Assembly (NCBI GenBank): GCA_964017195.1
Contig: OZ024897.1
Span: 9,702,951 to 9,766,950 of the forward strand
Source: Siderastrea radians
Taxonomy: Eukaryota > Cnidaria > Anthozoa > Scleractinia > Rhizangiidae
DNA length: 64,000 nt
Direction: 5' to 3'
Shown here: one piece after another, positions 32,001-45,800 of the stretch
Layout: each line of letters opens with the position of its first letter
How positions within the stretch are numbered: the first letter of the stretch is position 1
Notes under the pieces: model-generated
Seen by the model: the letters and a program-made list of their open reading frames with translations, nothing else
What the model was told of the DNA's origin: nothing
The model's database searches: none
Translations under genes and position numbers: made by a program

Positions 32001-33796
32001 ACAACAAAGAACAACAAGTTACTAATACGTTGCAGCAATAAAAAAATTAAACACATTTTCCATGATTTCACAGGTAATATTCCCGGATGTTTTATGCGGG
32101 CAATGAATAAAACGTCCGCGATTATTATTTGTCAAATAACAACTGTTTTATTGAACAAGTGCTCGAAAACTCTGATACTACAGTGCAATATGCTCCTAAA
32201 CCAGGATATTACGATGCAATATGTCAAATTTTCAGTGTGTTGTTTTTGTGAGCATAGCGCTTTAAAGAGAGCCCATGTTACTAAGCAACCTTTCGGAAGA
32301 AAACCGCGGGCTCAATTCTACGAGACAGAATTACAAACAAAACAAGTCAAACACATTCCCGCCGTTGACCACCGTGCCCAGCGGTTAAATTTCTCGTGGC
32401 TGGTCACAGTAGAAACGTTCAGAAGCTCTCTGGACGGTGGTCCAAGCTCTCCCGTTTTCTCTCGGGGAGTTTTTCAAGATTCGCAAACTGTAATAACATG
32501 GCTTTAGACTTACAGTGAGGTTCGTAAAGAAAACAAGAATCTGAATGAGTTCACATCGACAATATTAATTGTATTCTACTTACTTGCCTGGCGCCGGTGT
32601 ACTATGGAGAAGATTCTGGATAACTAGCAGTGTGTCCCACTCTTTCAACTCACTAAGAACATCCAGCAACAAAGCCACTGACTTGTAAGTGTGCGTGCAA
32701 AAACAACCAGGTCTAAAAAGAACAACCACGATCTATGTTAAGTAGCAGGCGAAAAAAATTTGTTGCTCTTGCAGTCGCTTTTCGATGGTTTGGAAGCTAA
32801 ATTTTGGCAGTACTCACAATTTGTACAAAATCTGCTGGCCAACCTGTAAAACGCTACACATAACCTGACACACTATCGTTGATTTTCTATCGAATTTGTT
32901 TGTGCCAAGCCTACTGTACGTCATCAACATTGGCAAGCAGAAATTTCTGCTGGTGTGAAAACAAAATCTGCAGGCCAACCTGCAAAACGCTACACATATC
33001 CTGACGTACTCTCGTTGATTTTCTAATAATCCTTTCTTGTAATAATATAATAAATATTTAGAGCATTTTACAAAGTCTCAGTGCTCTTACAGTAAACTAA
33101 GGAAAGCTAAAAACTCTCAAAAAAAGAAAAGCAAAATTTACAATATATAAAATCTCTAGAGAAACAAAGAAAACACCTACAAATTATATGTGTAGAAAAC
33201 TATTAACTGTAACACTGCTATAATGCTACTATAACACTGCTATGATACCACCATACTGATAGGAATATGCAATTACAGAAATAATAGTGGATATACATCG
33301 CATGAAAAATGAAACTGTAGTGAAATCACAAATTGAAAAGATAGGTTTTAAGTTGTGATAAAACGGGCTAACGGATTTACAGTTACGTAGATGTAAAGGA
33401 AGCGAGTTCCATAACTTGATGGAGGCAACAGAAAAAGATCTATCCCCCTATGAATTAGTACAACATTTGGTAACCGACACGTAATTACAGCTAGAAGACC
33501 TTTAAGTTCTAGTTGGCTGGTATCGAGAAATTAGTTCAGATATGTAAACAGAAGACTGTCCATTCTATTGAATTTTGTTCAGGGTCAAGCGTACTGCGCA
33601 TCATCAACATTGGTAAGCAGAAAGTTGTCTGTTACCTATCGATATCCTCTTCGGGAATTCTCCAGAACGCCTGTTAAGAAACAAAAGTTACATTTAGAGT
33701 AGGTCAAATTTTAATTTTAGCGAAAACAAACCAAGATTACTTATGGACCAAATCTCGTCGTTAGTAAAAGTCACTTAGCTGCAGCAACGACGGCAA

Positions 33797-33840
<44 letters not shown>

Positions 33841-36800
33841 CCACCACCACCACCATCATCATAATCCCATTATAGACAAGAGTGCTCTCGAAATCAAATC
33901 CTGTACATCCAGCAATAACCTTACCGAGAACAAGTTCGTCTTGCTTTTTTCATTAAAAAGCCCGAAATGATGAAAGGGAAACGTCTTGATCTGTCTTGTG
34001 TTGCTACCTAACAGCAAATCACGGCACGCACTGGTCTCCTGAATAGAATAGGAACAGAAGAAAAGGAAATTTACCCTTTCACGCTTTTATGGTAAGTTAT
34101 CCACTAGATAATCACACAAGCTAATGTTTTTTTTCGAGTAACGTTCAAGTAATTTTGTTTTTCGTTCCGTTTGCTGATCCTCAATAATTCAGAGTTTTAT
34201 TTAGTCGTAAAACCAAAACGAAAGTAATTACTTTAAACAATCACAACAGGAACTAAACACAAAATGAACCAATCAGAAGTCAAAGCAAAAACAAGTAATT
34301 AGGGAAGGTACGTTTTTTCTTGGGGGGGGGAAGGCTGGGGCCTCAGAGGGGAGGGCCATCAGTGAAAATAAGCACCAAAAGGGGAGGGCCATACCTCATG
34401 TGAGCTATTCAAGGAAGGGTCACACATCTTTTCCAGAATTTTTTAATGAGAATTTTTGTGATGTTGCTTTCCATTTTTCTTACAGATTAAGTTTTTCTTT
34501 TCACCTACTTTGATTTAATTTGTTGTTTTATTATAGGTACATTATAGGTAAATATTCTACATGTATATTATACCATGGCACATAATTTATCTCGGAGGAC
34601 TCGTGTCCTTTTCCGTCCGTATCAAGAAGTACTTGACTCAGGTATCGTTTCTTCAGCTTCTTGCTGTTGGCTATCCGCTGCCTGATCTCCTGAGTCGTTT
34701 AGTTCTGAAGAGTTACTAGTAGATTCAACAATGCGCTCCACGCTGAGTGAAATGTAGGAAATATTTATTTTTGAGAGGCAGATTTCGCATGCTAAACAAA
34801 TAAACCTTTCTGTTAAAATAACCAACAGTAATGCCGGCTAGTCGGAGACAGAAGCGCGTGTATTTTCCCTTAGATATTTTATGTTCAAAACTTTTATAAT
34901 ACTCAAATACTTCCATATTCAAACTTCAGCTATAAAACGTAAATATCCCACATTGATTTTTCGCATTTTCCTTGTTTCAGCGCGCACACATTCAATATCG
35001 AGATAAATATATCCATATTCAAACACATTGCGTTCACAAGCAAAACGTTCTGAGGTTTCTACAGCATGGAACATACCATGTAGTAGTGAGGGGAGGGTCA
35101 CACTTTTGTGAGTCACCTAAAGGTGGGGGGGGGGTCAGAAGTTTTTTTATTAAAACGCAAGGGAGGGCCAACACTTTTCTGGGAAAAAAATGCCAAAATT
35201 CCCCAGCCCTCCCCCGCCAAGAAAAAACGTACCTTCCCTTAGCGTTAAGCTCGGGAAAACGCGTGCGAGCAAGTCACGATTGGTTTTTGATTTTAGTTCT
35301 CATTGGTTGAGAAAGCAGCCCGAGCTTTCTTACAGGAGAAGGCCACTTTAGAACGAGCCCACCTTACCCGACCGCTGGTCTCGTTGAACGATATGACGTC
35401 ACGATTCAAAATGGCGGCGTGCAGTGTTGAATTTTGGCCCTCTTTGGAGAGGAATTTCAGTGGGATCATATGCACTTTGGAAGCTAAAACCACGGTCAGT
35501 AACTCAACTTAGTGTTATCTTTTTATTGGCGATTCCAAAAACTACACCGTTTCTGCAGTGACCTTCTCCTTTAACCAATTATGGGTCGAAGAAAAGCAAA
35601 AAAGCAAGCAAACACAACATTGGTTTCAACACTCAATTGAGTGGGGTCTGCTGTGATTGGTCACAGGTTACCACTTTGCTTTTGGTTTCACGAACCCTTC
35701 AGTGTACTTATTTTAGTTCACCTATTGGCTGACCCAGCTAGCGCTGTGTTCTGGCCATGATGTAGTTGGTACTATTTGTAGGAGATAATCTGAAAGACTG
35801 GAAAATATCAAAGAACTCGACGCCGATATTTCAATTCTACTTTAAAAACTTTGAGTTTCCCAGGACAACTGCCCCCCTGACGAAAACGGCAACAGCACTG
35901 GCAAACATGGCTACTAGCTCTGACTAGAACTCATCAGGAAACTAACTTCTCTTATGAAGCGTGACACAAGAGTTGTTGCGTTACCTTGTGCTCAGACGAG
36001 TAATAATACACATACGCCAAGCGATAGCGTGACTTGTGATGCTGAGGGAATCGTCGCAAGCAGTACTCTAGCGCACGAATACAGAGGTCCATAAGTTCTT
36101 TCTTCTTCGCCTGTTGTTCTGCTGTTAATGGCGGCCGCTTGGTCTCCACTGCTGGTAGGCTCTGAGCAGGCATTGCCCCGCTGTCAGCACTTGACGTCGT
36201 GAAATTATTCGGTGGTGCTGGTGAGCCAATAATCGCCGTTTCACCCACTTTAACATCTCCTGAGGTATCAGTGGAAACTGCATCAATCTCCATTTTTTCT
36301 GGCTCTGTATCTACTTCAGATTTTTCACCCGAAGCAGCTTTTTGCTCAACTGCCATTTCCGTATCTTTGTCGCCTTCCGATAGCTTGGCCTCTTCTTGTG
36401 CGTTCCCTTCAGTGGAGCTTTTCCCAATGTCGCGAGTGTCTGACTTCTTTGTTTTTCCTACGGACGATTTTTCTACGTACAAGACTGTTTCTTGTTCTGC
36501 TAAAGTGCCAACATCCACAGACGATTCTTTTAAAACCTCTTCCTTTTTATGCAGCTCAGAGGCAACTCCCTTGTCATCTAAATCTGAATTTAACAAACCA
36601 GCTCTTTGTTCCTTTTCCTTGCTTTCTTCGCCAGAGGTTTCAGCTTTATCTTTCTCCGATTCTTCAGCAGAGGCAGGCTTCGTTTCCAATCCTTGCTGTT
36701 CATTAGAGACGATTAAGGGTGTCTGGGAACTATCCGGTGTCTGCTGTGCTGTGGAAGCACCGCTGGACGGAACACTAAGGTCCAGTTCCATAGGAATCAG

Positions 36801-39800
36801 AGCCTGCACATCCTTACTCTGCGAACTTCTACCCTTGCTTTTTAAGTCCTCAATAGTTTCTACAGAAGAGACTTCCATAGTACTATTTTTTGTTCCTTCC
36901 ATATCACTCTTTGCTTGTGATGTGCTAAGCTCCTCTCTCTGTGGGGGCTCAGACATACTCACAGTATCGGCACCACTGATTGCTTCAGCTGACTTTGGAT
37001 CCCCGTGTTTAGGGTCCTCGAAGACGCTGCTTGACAAAGATTCTATAAAAGAAATTAAAACCTGAGAATAATTTGTGCTTAAAACAACATCTAACTGGTT
37101 AGTTTATCACAAGATACGTTAATAACAGACAGAGATAGACTCAGTCGAACCAAATAGATACCTCTCATGTGTGGACACAGTTTTAACAATTCTTCCACTT
37201 AATACTCAACTTAATACCAATACGTTCCCCTTAAAAGATGCGTTTAATAGTTCTTCATTGTAACAGCATTACTCGTAACTTTTAATCCAGTCTAGTACCT
37301 ACAACTTAAGTAACTTACCTGATGTGGTGGACTCGCTCCTGTACACTGATCCTTGTCCTGTGTCGGTGTCAAACTCTGGGTGATGAAAGGGGCCTTCAGA
37401 GACACGCTGAAGATGTTCCTCAAGGATCCTCACGTCAACATCCGGGAACTTGTCAAAAAGAAGCTTTAGAACTGACATGTGGATCCGGAAGTAAATCTAA
37501 GTAAAGGTAAACACGTGTAAGTAACGTCAATGTCTTAAGCGGTTATTTTAATATTTTGCTTAATTTGATGGCCAGGTCCTAGTGGCCGAATTTGGCTAAA
37601 TTTCGTGACACAGCTCCTTTAAGATTTCCATTTACCTTAGACTCCCTGCCGGTGAAACTTATCTGGTACACCGTCCAGCAGTAGTGATAACCTCTCAGTC
37701 TTTGTTTCACCCTTTCACTGCCAGAGACAGTTATGATCTAACTTCTGAGTCTGTAGACGAATACCTACAGTGTGACCAGTCAAATGTCTCCTCTTCAGCT
37801 GTACTTTCACAAGGTACTATTTATATTTCAGTATTTTTACAAAATGAAATTTGTGCTTCTTCCTGAATTGTGATTTTACGCACTCTTGGGAGTGAAAGGG
37901 TTAACAACGACTAGCAATGAACGCATTTTCATCGAATAAAAACCCTTATGAGTGGAACTTGAAAACACTTTTTGCTGTTTCAAATTAAACGTGTGCATGT
38001 GGACAGGGTCTGGTGTTACCTCTAGTGCTTCAAGCATATATTCCGGTGGACTGTAGTACGAAATTCTCTTTGGATAGCTTGAAATGTCATCGTCCAGATA
38101 TTTTGCACTCTAGAAAAAAAAAGAAGGCACGTTGACACAAAAGCATGAGTTCATTTGATTTGCGTGTTCAAACGCGACAGGCATTTTCTACTTGTTGATA
38201 CTAGACTCGCAAATGGTTTGTGAATTAAGTATCCAATAAAATACCGGGAGCTAGAAGTGAAAAACAAGTGCAGCGATCTATAAGAAAAGAGAACCCTCAC
38301 CCACATTTAGTAAGGCAGGATCAAACTGAAACAAGAGGTGACGAGAGTTCAGTCTCACCCTCGTTTGTCCTCAAATCTCCGTGTCCTCTCTTCGACTTTC
38401 AGGCAATTTTGCTCCAATTCTGTAGCCTGTGAACAGGCTCTCTTGTCGGGGAAAGGGAGAAGAAAAGTTAAGAGCGACGAGCACGAGCGAAGAGACGGGG
38501 ATGGGTAGGGGAAGGAAGCAGGGGGAGAGGGAAGGGGCCGCCTCGTCCTCTTCCCCAGTCTACGCTCCGCTCGCTGATTTATTTTCGCGCTTTTCCCCAC
38601 TGCGGAGCCTCTTCACAGGCTAAAATTTTCATGAGATTCAATGATCGCTTTCACCCTCGTTTTAAGTGCAACTCTCATGTGCTCTCACCATCGAACTCTC
38701 AAACTCACGCGAAGAGTTTTTATCTGCTTGATCCTCTCGTTTGGCCTGAAACTCTCTTGTGCTCTCGTCATGCCTTTGCACTCTTAAAGAGTTCTAATCT
38801 GTTCGAGTCCTAATCTGTTGCATCCTGCATTTCATTCGAGCTGATCCTTGCAGATCTTTGCTGATCCTTGCAGCTTATCTTTGGGGATCAAGTGTGCCAT
38901 TGTTAAGTGAACTATTGCGGATTCTTTCCCCGCCCTACCCACCCAGTGTCTTTGGAACTAGGTAAATATTGGTTTAGGCGAGTATTCTCCACTGATTTAT
39001 CAGTGTGATGGTGCCTGGTGGGGCTGCTTGCAATAACCTGCGATCAGGCTCTATTTTCGTTTCGCTCGGTGAAACATTCAGGCGGGACGGGCGAAACGAA
39101 AAATAGAGCCTGATACAATTCTTCTACGGAACGTCTGCCGCCCACTTTTTTGATTGATTGACATTCAACAAAACAGCCAATCAAAATTCTTCTGCTTGCC
39201 CGATCCTCGGTATGCAAATTTCCCATAACGGCAATTCGCATAAAGTCACGCAAATGTCGGCAAAATAAGAAAATCATAGGCTACGATATATCTTCTAGGC
39301 ACAAGCACTAAAATTTACACGACTGCTAACTTGAAGGTTCCGGTATTGTACATGGTTGCTCTGTCTGAGCTGAAACTGAATGAAAATTCAAAACACGACG
39401 AGGTTGTCATGTACCAAAACATGCTGCATACTTGAACATGTTGAATCCTTTCCCATTCAGGTGGTATCCGCGGAAATATTCTCTTCGCATTTGTCACTGA
39501 TTTTCTGCGCCAAAAAACTTGGGCAATTAAGAGAAATACCTTCAGTTTCAATCTTTAGAATAAAGATATAAATAAAACCGTTTATAAACAAAGGAGTATT
39601 TTGTAATTTAATTTAGTTCCAGAAGTGATAAATATTTGAGATTAGCAGCGAATTTTATCTCTAAACAGCAGCGAATTTTAAAACGAAGAACATTTATTAT
39701 AAAACTAGTCAGATCCTTTGATGTCGATGTCAGAGATCAATAAAACGGCATAAGTATTAAACAATGAATGAATAAACTGAAAATCGTTATTGCGCCTTGA

Positions 39801-42800
39801 TTGCGGCTCTCGCCAAACATCAGTTTAGTTTACCGTTAAGTTTACCGAATTATCGGTTGACTTGTTGATCATTCTTGGCGAAAGATACTTGTTCGTCTGC
39901 TGTTCGTTTTGTTTCGTAAAACGCGGAAACAACCACTACTCCGTTCATGTTATCAATACTAGCTGAAAGCCGTCAAATGAAAATTCCGAGACACGATGCG
40001 ATAAAACGGAATACATAAGCTTACTTCACTGTTGCTGTACTTCTCTGCTCCAGGTGAGAGACAGCTTGCGTCAAACCGAACGCTATTCTCAGGAGAGAAA
40101 GAAATGGTGACAATTCTCCTAAAACGACGAGAATTTATTAGAGCAACACATTTCACTTCGGCAGACTTGTTCCTTGGTTGTTCCTTGGCGATGGCGGTCG
40201 GATCGAAGTCTCGTAGACAATTTACTTCCGTTGACAGCTCTATTGTTAAAGGGCCAATCAGATTGCGAGATTCCCGCGGCCAAAATTTGGCCGCCGACAT
40301 GAACTCCTGTGAGAGATTGTATCAGGCCCTATTTTAGCGAGCGACCAACGTAAGAGAATTTGACAGCGATGCTAAAATTCGGCCTGATCGCAGGTTAGCT
40401 TGCAAGGGTGGTTCCCGCTCAGAAGGTTGCCATGGATACCCCCCTGCGTGTGTTCAATCGCACAATGCACCCTATCAATTCTCTATAGGTACCAGTCCCC
40501 AAGCTCACTTATTGACGATGAGTTTAAGGTTTTCCTATGATATGTACCTTTTGATAGTGCTCCAGGTAGACACCAGGCGATTTTTTCAGTTTCTCTGCGA
40601 TTTTTCCCAGCATGTAGTGATGAAGCCAGGCTTCGCCGTCCTCGATCCCCAGAGCGGAAGTGAAGCAGCGCTCGGATAACAGAAGCATCTCGTCACGCCG
40701 CTGAACTAATGCCTGTCGACTGTCTGAGGCCATCTCATCTTTATCAAACTGAGTCAGAAAACAAGGTGATCAACGTTTGAAACAATAATATCAACGAAGC
40801 CGAATAAACCAAGAGATTGCTGCATTGAAATTCGGACTTTTCAATAACACTAAAATACAATTAAATAACCATACACACCTGGTTCAGTTGCCTGGATGCA
40901 TGGGAATATAGTACATAACAGATTGTCCCATACTGCAGTGCAAGAGACAGACATCTGATTACTTTGAGCAATAAATCGAATTGAAACTATCACAAGAGAC
41001 GGGGTTACATATTCGAAGACATTTTTATACATCTACTGCAGTGGCGGGCATAGAAACAGAATGGCTACAAAACAGTACCTCTTCCCACAGGCTGCTATTT
41101 GAACCATCAATCTCCAGCGCTCTTTTAAAACACCTGACAAGAGAGCACAATCGTTAATAGGCCTTTTGCAACAAACTGTCGCGTAAGTGGTTAATTTAAC
41201 CAAGAACGAATGAATAAACACTGTGATTCCATGAGTGAAACTGACTGGATGGCAAAACACATTCGAATTCAAGTTACAGCAGATCGCACTCACAGAGGGA
41301 CTTTGCGACCAGCAGGTTGTACGCCGTTTCTTAAGTATTTCACCACTGGATACGTATTGATAAAAAAGAACAATTTTGCCCTCCAGTATAGTCACGTGAG
41401 GTTTTGGTGCAAAAGACCTATTTATAACTCCACTACTTTGTGGTGACCAAAAAGGAAAACGGGGGCCTACTCCACTATCTATTGTTTAAACCAAGAGCTG
41501 TGCTCCATGTTTCACTGAATAGCCCTTTTCACAGTTACCTTTTCTCATTTGCATTAGAATGTTTTTTAACGTGGATGTGAGGCAATTTCGGGCAATTTTG
41601 TAGTTTCTGCCCGAAATTGCCTCACATCCACGTTAAAAAACATTCTAATGCAAATGAGAAAAGGTAACTGTGAAAAGGGCTATTCTCATTACCTGTATCG
41701 AAAGAAACGTATGAAAGCCAAAACAGCGTTGTATTCTCTTAACGCCACTCAGTACTTAAATGGAAGTAAGGAGAATCAACATTTTGAACTCACCTTAGAG
41801 CGGAGACAGCAAGCTTTTGTATGGGTCCTTCACTTTTGGGTTCACACTAGAAACGAAGTAAAGAGGATTCGTTTAAATTCCACATTCTTACAGCAGGGGA
41901 CAAGAAAAAAGAAAAGCAACGTTCAACTTAATACCGCGTTTAATTTGTTCTCCAGTCTGCTCTTACGAGCGAGAGCCATGGCTGCCCAAGTATCAGCTCT
42001 GTCTGGCTGAACGGTGACGTCATGCATGTAGAACTTGAGGGCTTTGCTGAAACACACACAAAAGAGAGTGGTGCAGAACTGAATTTCTCCAACTATTTCA
42101 TTGTAACTTGTGGTCACTTTATTAATGTGCAGCATTTACCACGGATTTCAAAGATTAGAAAAGAAATAATTGACCATATAATTGACCATATTTAAACGGA
42201 CCAAGTTAAAATTGTTGACACAAGGAAAGGTTGGGTCAACTTCCTAGACACAGGTATTCCGTCCAGATGGAACATCCATCTGGTTGTCTTAATTTAGTGA
42301 AAAGACTTTGTCTTGAAGACCTTGTTAAAGTTCAGTTGCGGCTAAAAACTTTTTCAATTGCCTAAAAAATAAGAAGGCATACTATTAAGCCATCTTTATT
42401 TTGCTGTAAAATGTGTGCTCTCCTTATTCTACCGCTTTGAGTCAACTTGATGTTTGCCCAGTTCTCCATATATTGCGTTGCAAACCACTAGAACGTCATG
42501 TTTGCCTACGGATTGTGTCTCAGGTTAAGAGCTCAAGATAACGGACGTTTCACTAATTTGTGAAATGTGTCGTCAAATTAAAAGTCTGAAACGAGACGCC
42601 TCCTGCTAACCACGAAAGGGTATTTCCGCCCATGAAGGAAAATTCATTTAAACGGTAAACTTGGAAAACGTATCGTTGCATTTTACAACATCAGCAAACC
42701 ATGATGCAGCTGTCACAACAGAGGATGAACCGACACCAATACCTGAATTCCTTGTTCTTAAAGTAAAAATCAGCGAGTAGGTAGAAGATTTCACTGATCA

Positions 42801-45800
42801 CAGGTCTGTGAAAAGAGGAATAAAATCAGAATCAAGACATCCCGGAATAACAGATATCAGTGAAAATCAAGGGAAGGGAAAAGCGTACCTTCTGACGCCA
42901 ACAAGATGGTCAGGCAGCTTTGGGACTGGCTCATCTCCACCCTCAATAAAGGACTGAACACTCTCAAAACTGATAGCTAAGGAATAGAAATGTTAAGTCT
43001 AATTAAATTAATTCTCCGACACGGACATGCGGCGTGACAAAAATCTAATCACTTTATCGTAAGTGTAATAAAACAAGAATGATAATAAAAATTAGACTAG
43101 GGAAATGTGAGAAAGCACGAAAAAATCAGAACTAAGTCACGACGAAGGCGATACCACTGAGCTGCTCTATTAACTGCGTTGTGAAGCAGTTAGGATAAAG
43201 TTTAAGTACACGTCCTATGTCTATTCTTTGCAGTTATGACAACCTGTCTCTGTTGCATCCTGGGTAACGAAAACACAGCAGGGTGAAGGAGGAAGGGGGG
43301 GGGGGGAGGGTGGTGGTTAGTTGACTCGGACTTTGAGTGAGACAGTATATGTAACAGTTTTTTTGTTTGCTGGTTTTTGTTTGTTTGTTTGTTTGTTTGT
43401 TTGTTTAAGGAATGAGCAATTCTTTCCCCCCATTAGTAGGCTGCTTCAGGGACCTAAGACGATAGACGCTGTAAAAAAGTTACGGGTTTTACTGACAGCA
43501 AAGAAGCATTTCGTCTCGTTTAACGTTGCAGTCTATTTGATGGCAAGAAGATGAAACGTAGTCGGAATACTAGCACATTCACATCTGTGTAAATAATTCT
43601 GAAATTCAAGTTCTTTCAGACACTAGCGTGATCAAACTACAACTCAGAACGTTTTCTATTCGTACCTTCAAGTTCTTGCTGTGGAATCACCAATGTTATT
43701 CTACGAAGCAGATTCTGCACCTGTTATAAACCAAACAATTCTCACTTCAGAGGATCAGACGACAACAGACACTAGAATCTGAAGGAAGTCGGTGGGTGAG
43801 ACACACGCAAACCTAAGGCTTACGACAACGAATTGAAAAGCCGTACAGTCCGTCATCGTAACTGTCTAAACTGTCTTATCTGAATTACTCCTGGACAGTT
43901 TGGCCACGTTAGACAAATTGAGTGCGTTAGAAAAACCGTAAACGTCTTTTAAAAGAACCTGTCGTGCTTGTATAAGGACCCAACAGTTGGCAATCACGAG
44001 AAATGGTAAGAGAAAGTATGACAGCCGAGGGCAATATCTTGCACTCCTTTGCAAAGAACGACAAATGTTCGCGTGTTTGCCATTTTTAGCTAGAAAGGTG
44101 ATACCAAGCACGCCTTACCTCTGCAGTGATGGTGTTGGCTTTGCTGTCAAATGTGGGTGGCTCAGGAGGCTTGAAATAGTCAAACACTACAACTGAGTTA
44201 CTCCACGTCAAGGCGATCTGGTCAGACAAGAAATAAAAATTACTTCTTCTAACATAAAGAGAATTAAAGTTGGTAAATGTTAGGATTGGTCATGTGATAA
44301 GTTAACTGTATCAAGTTAGTCACGAGCCTGGGACAACACAGAAAAAAGTTAGAGTTCCCCAAGGGAACCCGTGACTGTCAGCACACAGGTAGTTAGGTGC
44401 TCTAAAACTGAGCTACAAGACAACTTGCAGCAAGCATGGTCATTTTTACGTTCATAAGTGAAATGCGTCCTGCAACGTGTTGGAACTAAAATCCTCGACA
44501 AATGCTTTAGGTTCACTTCAGGTTATTGAATCTCTTTTGAAATTATGAGCATATGAAATTCATATATTTGAACTGCGGAATGCAGAAATAAATGTAAAGA
44601 AGATCCTCGCAGTTATTAACGCAACTTATGCAGTTGCGAAAAGAAAGCCTGAAAAAATCAGGCTTGCCGGGATTCGAACCCTGGCCTCTGCGATACCGGT
44701 GCAGCGCTCTAACCAGTTGAGTGATCAAGCCAACTGGGAGCTGGTCATTAAATTGGTTCGTAATATACCCGGGAAAGATGAAGATGAAATTATGAACATA
44801 TGAAATTCATATATTTGAACTGCGGAATGAAGAAATAAATGCAAAGAAGATCCTCGCAGTTATTAACCAGTTGGCTTGATAGCTCAACTGGTTAGAGCGC
44901 TGCACCGGTATCGCAGAGGTCAGGGTTCGAATCCCGGCAAGCTGATTTTTTCAGGCTTTCTTTTCGCAACTGCATAAGTTGCGTTAATAGTTTAACTGCG
45001 AGGATCTTCATTACATTTATTTCTTCATTCCGCAGTTCAAATATATGAATTTCATATGTTCATGATTTCATCTTCATCTTTCCCGGGTATATTACGAACC
45101 AATTTAATGACCAGCTCCCAGTTGGCTTGATAGCTCAACTGGTTCGAGCGCTGCACCGGTATCGCAGAGGTCAGGGTTCGAATCCCGGCAAGCCTGATTT
45201 TTTCAGGCTTTCTTTTCGCAACTGCATAAGTTGCATTATTAACTGCGAGGATCTTCTTTACATTTATTTCTTCATTCCGCAGTTCAAATATATGAATTTC
45301 ATATGTTCATATTTTCATCTTCATCTTTCCCAGGTATATTACGAACCAATTTAATGACCAGCTCCCAGTTGGCTTGATAGCTCAACTGGTTAGAGGGGTG
45401 CACCGGTATCGCAGAGGTCAGGGTTCGAATCCCGGCAAGCCTGATTTTTTCAGGCTTTCTTTTCGCAACTGCATAAGTTGCGTTAATAACTGCGAGGATC
45501 TTCTTTACATTTATTTGAATCTCTTTTGTAACTTATTTCAAAGTCACGGCTTATTTGAGTGACAAAAAAGGATCTGACCTATCTCTACCCCTATACGCCC
45601 TAAACAATGTCCGCAGAAGAAGAAGAAGTCCGAACCATGTTTTACAGGTAGGCCACGAGTCTCCCTGCAGCACAATTGTCAGGTAAACAAAACAAAAATA
45701 AATAGGACATATAACTGCAGGCTTCTTCTTGCACCAACTATTGCTCAAAGCCAACAAGCAATAACAAATGTGCACCAATCAGAGAGAAGAAATTTGTAAC

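Noticed and set aside
36199..37065. Long plus-strand open frame (288 codons) opposite the CABIN1 large exon
   Set aside because: It is the complement of low-complexity Ser/Glu coding sequence and has no family resemblance; the minus strand fits CABIN1 with correct splice sites.
44661..45441. Calling the four tRNA-like copies functional tRNA-Thr genes
   Set aside because: C at position 33, an acceptor bulge and stem mismatches argue against function; annotated as tRNA-derived repeats.
44543..45562. Repeated short frames reading [20 protein letters not shown]
   Set aside because: They are translations of the tRNA-like units, repeated because the DNA repeats, not protein genes.
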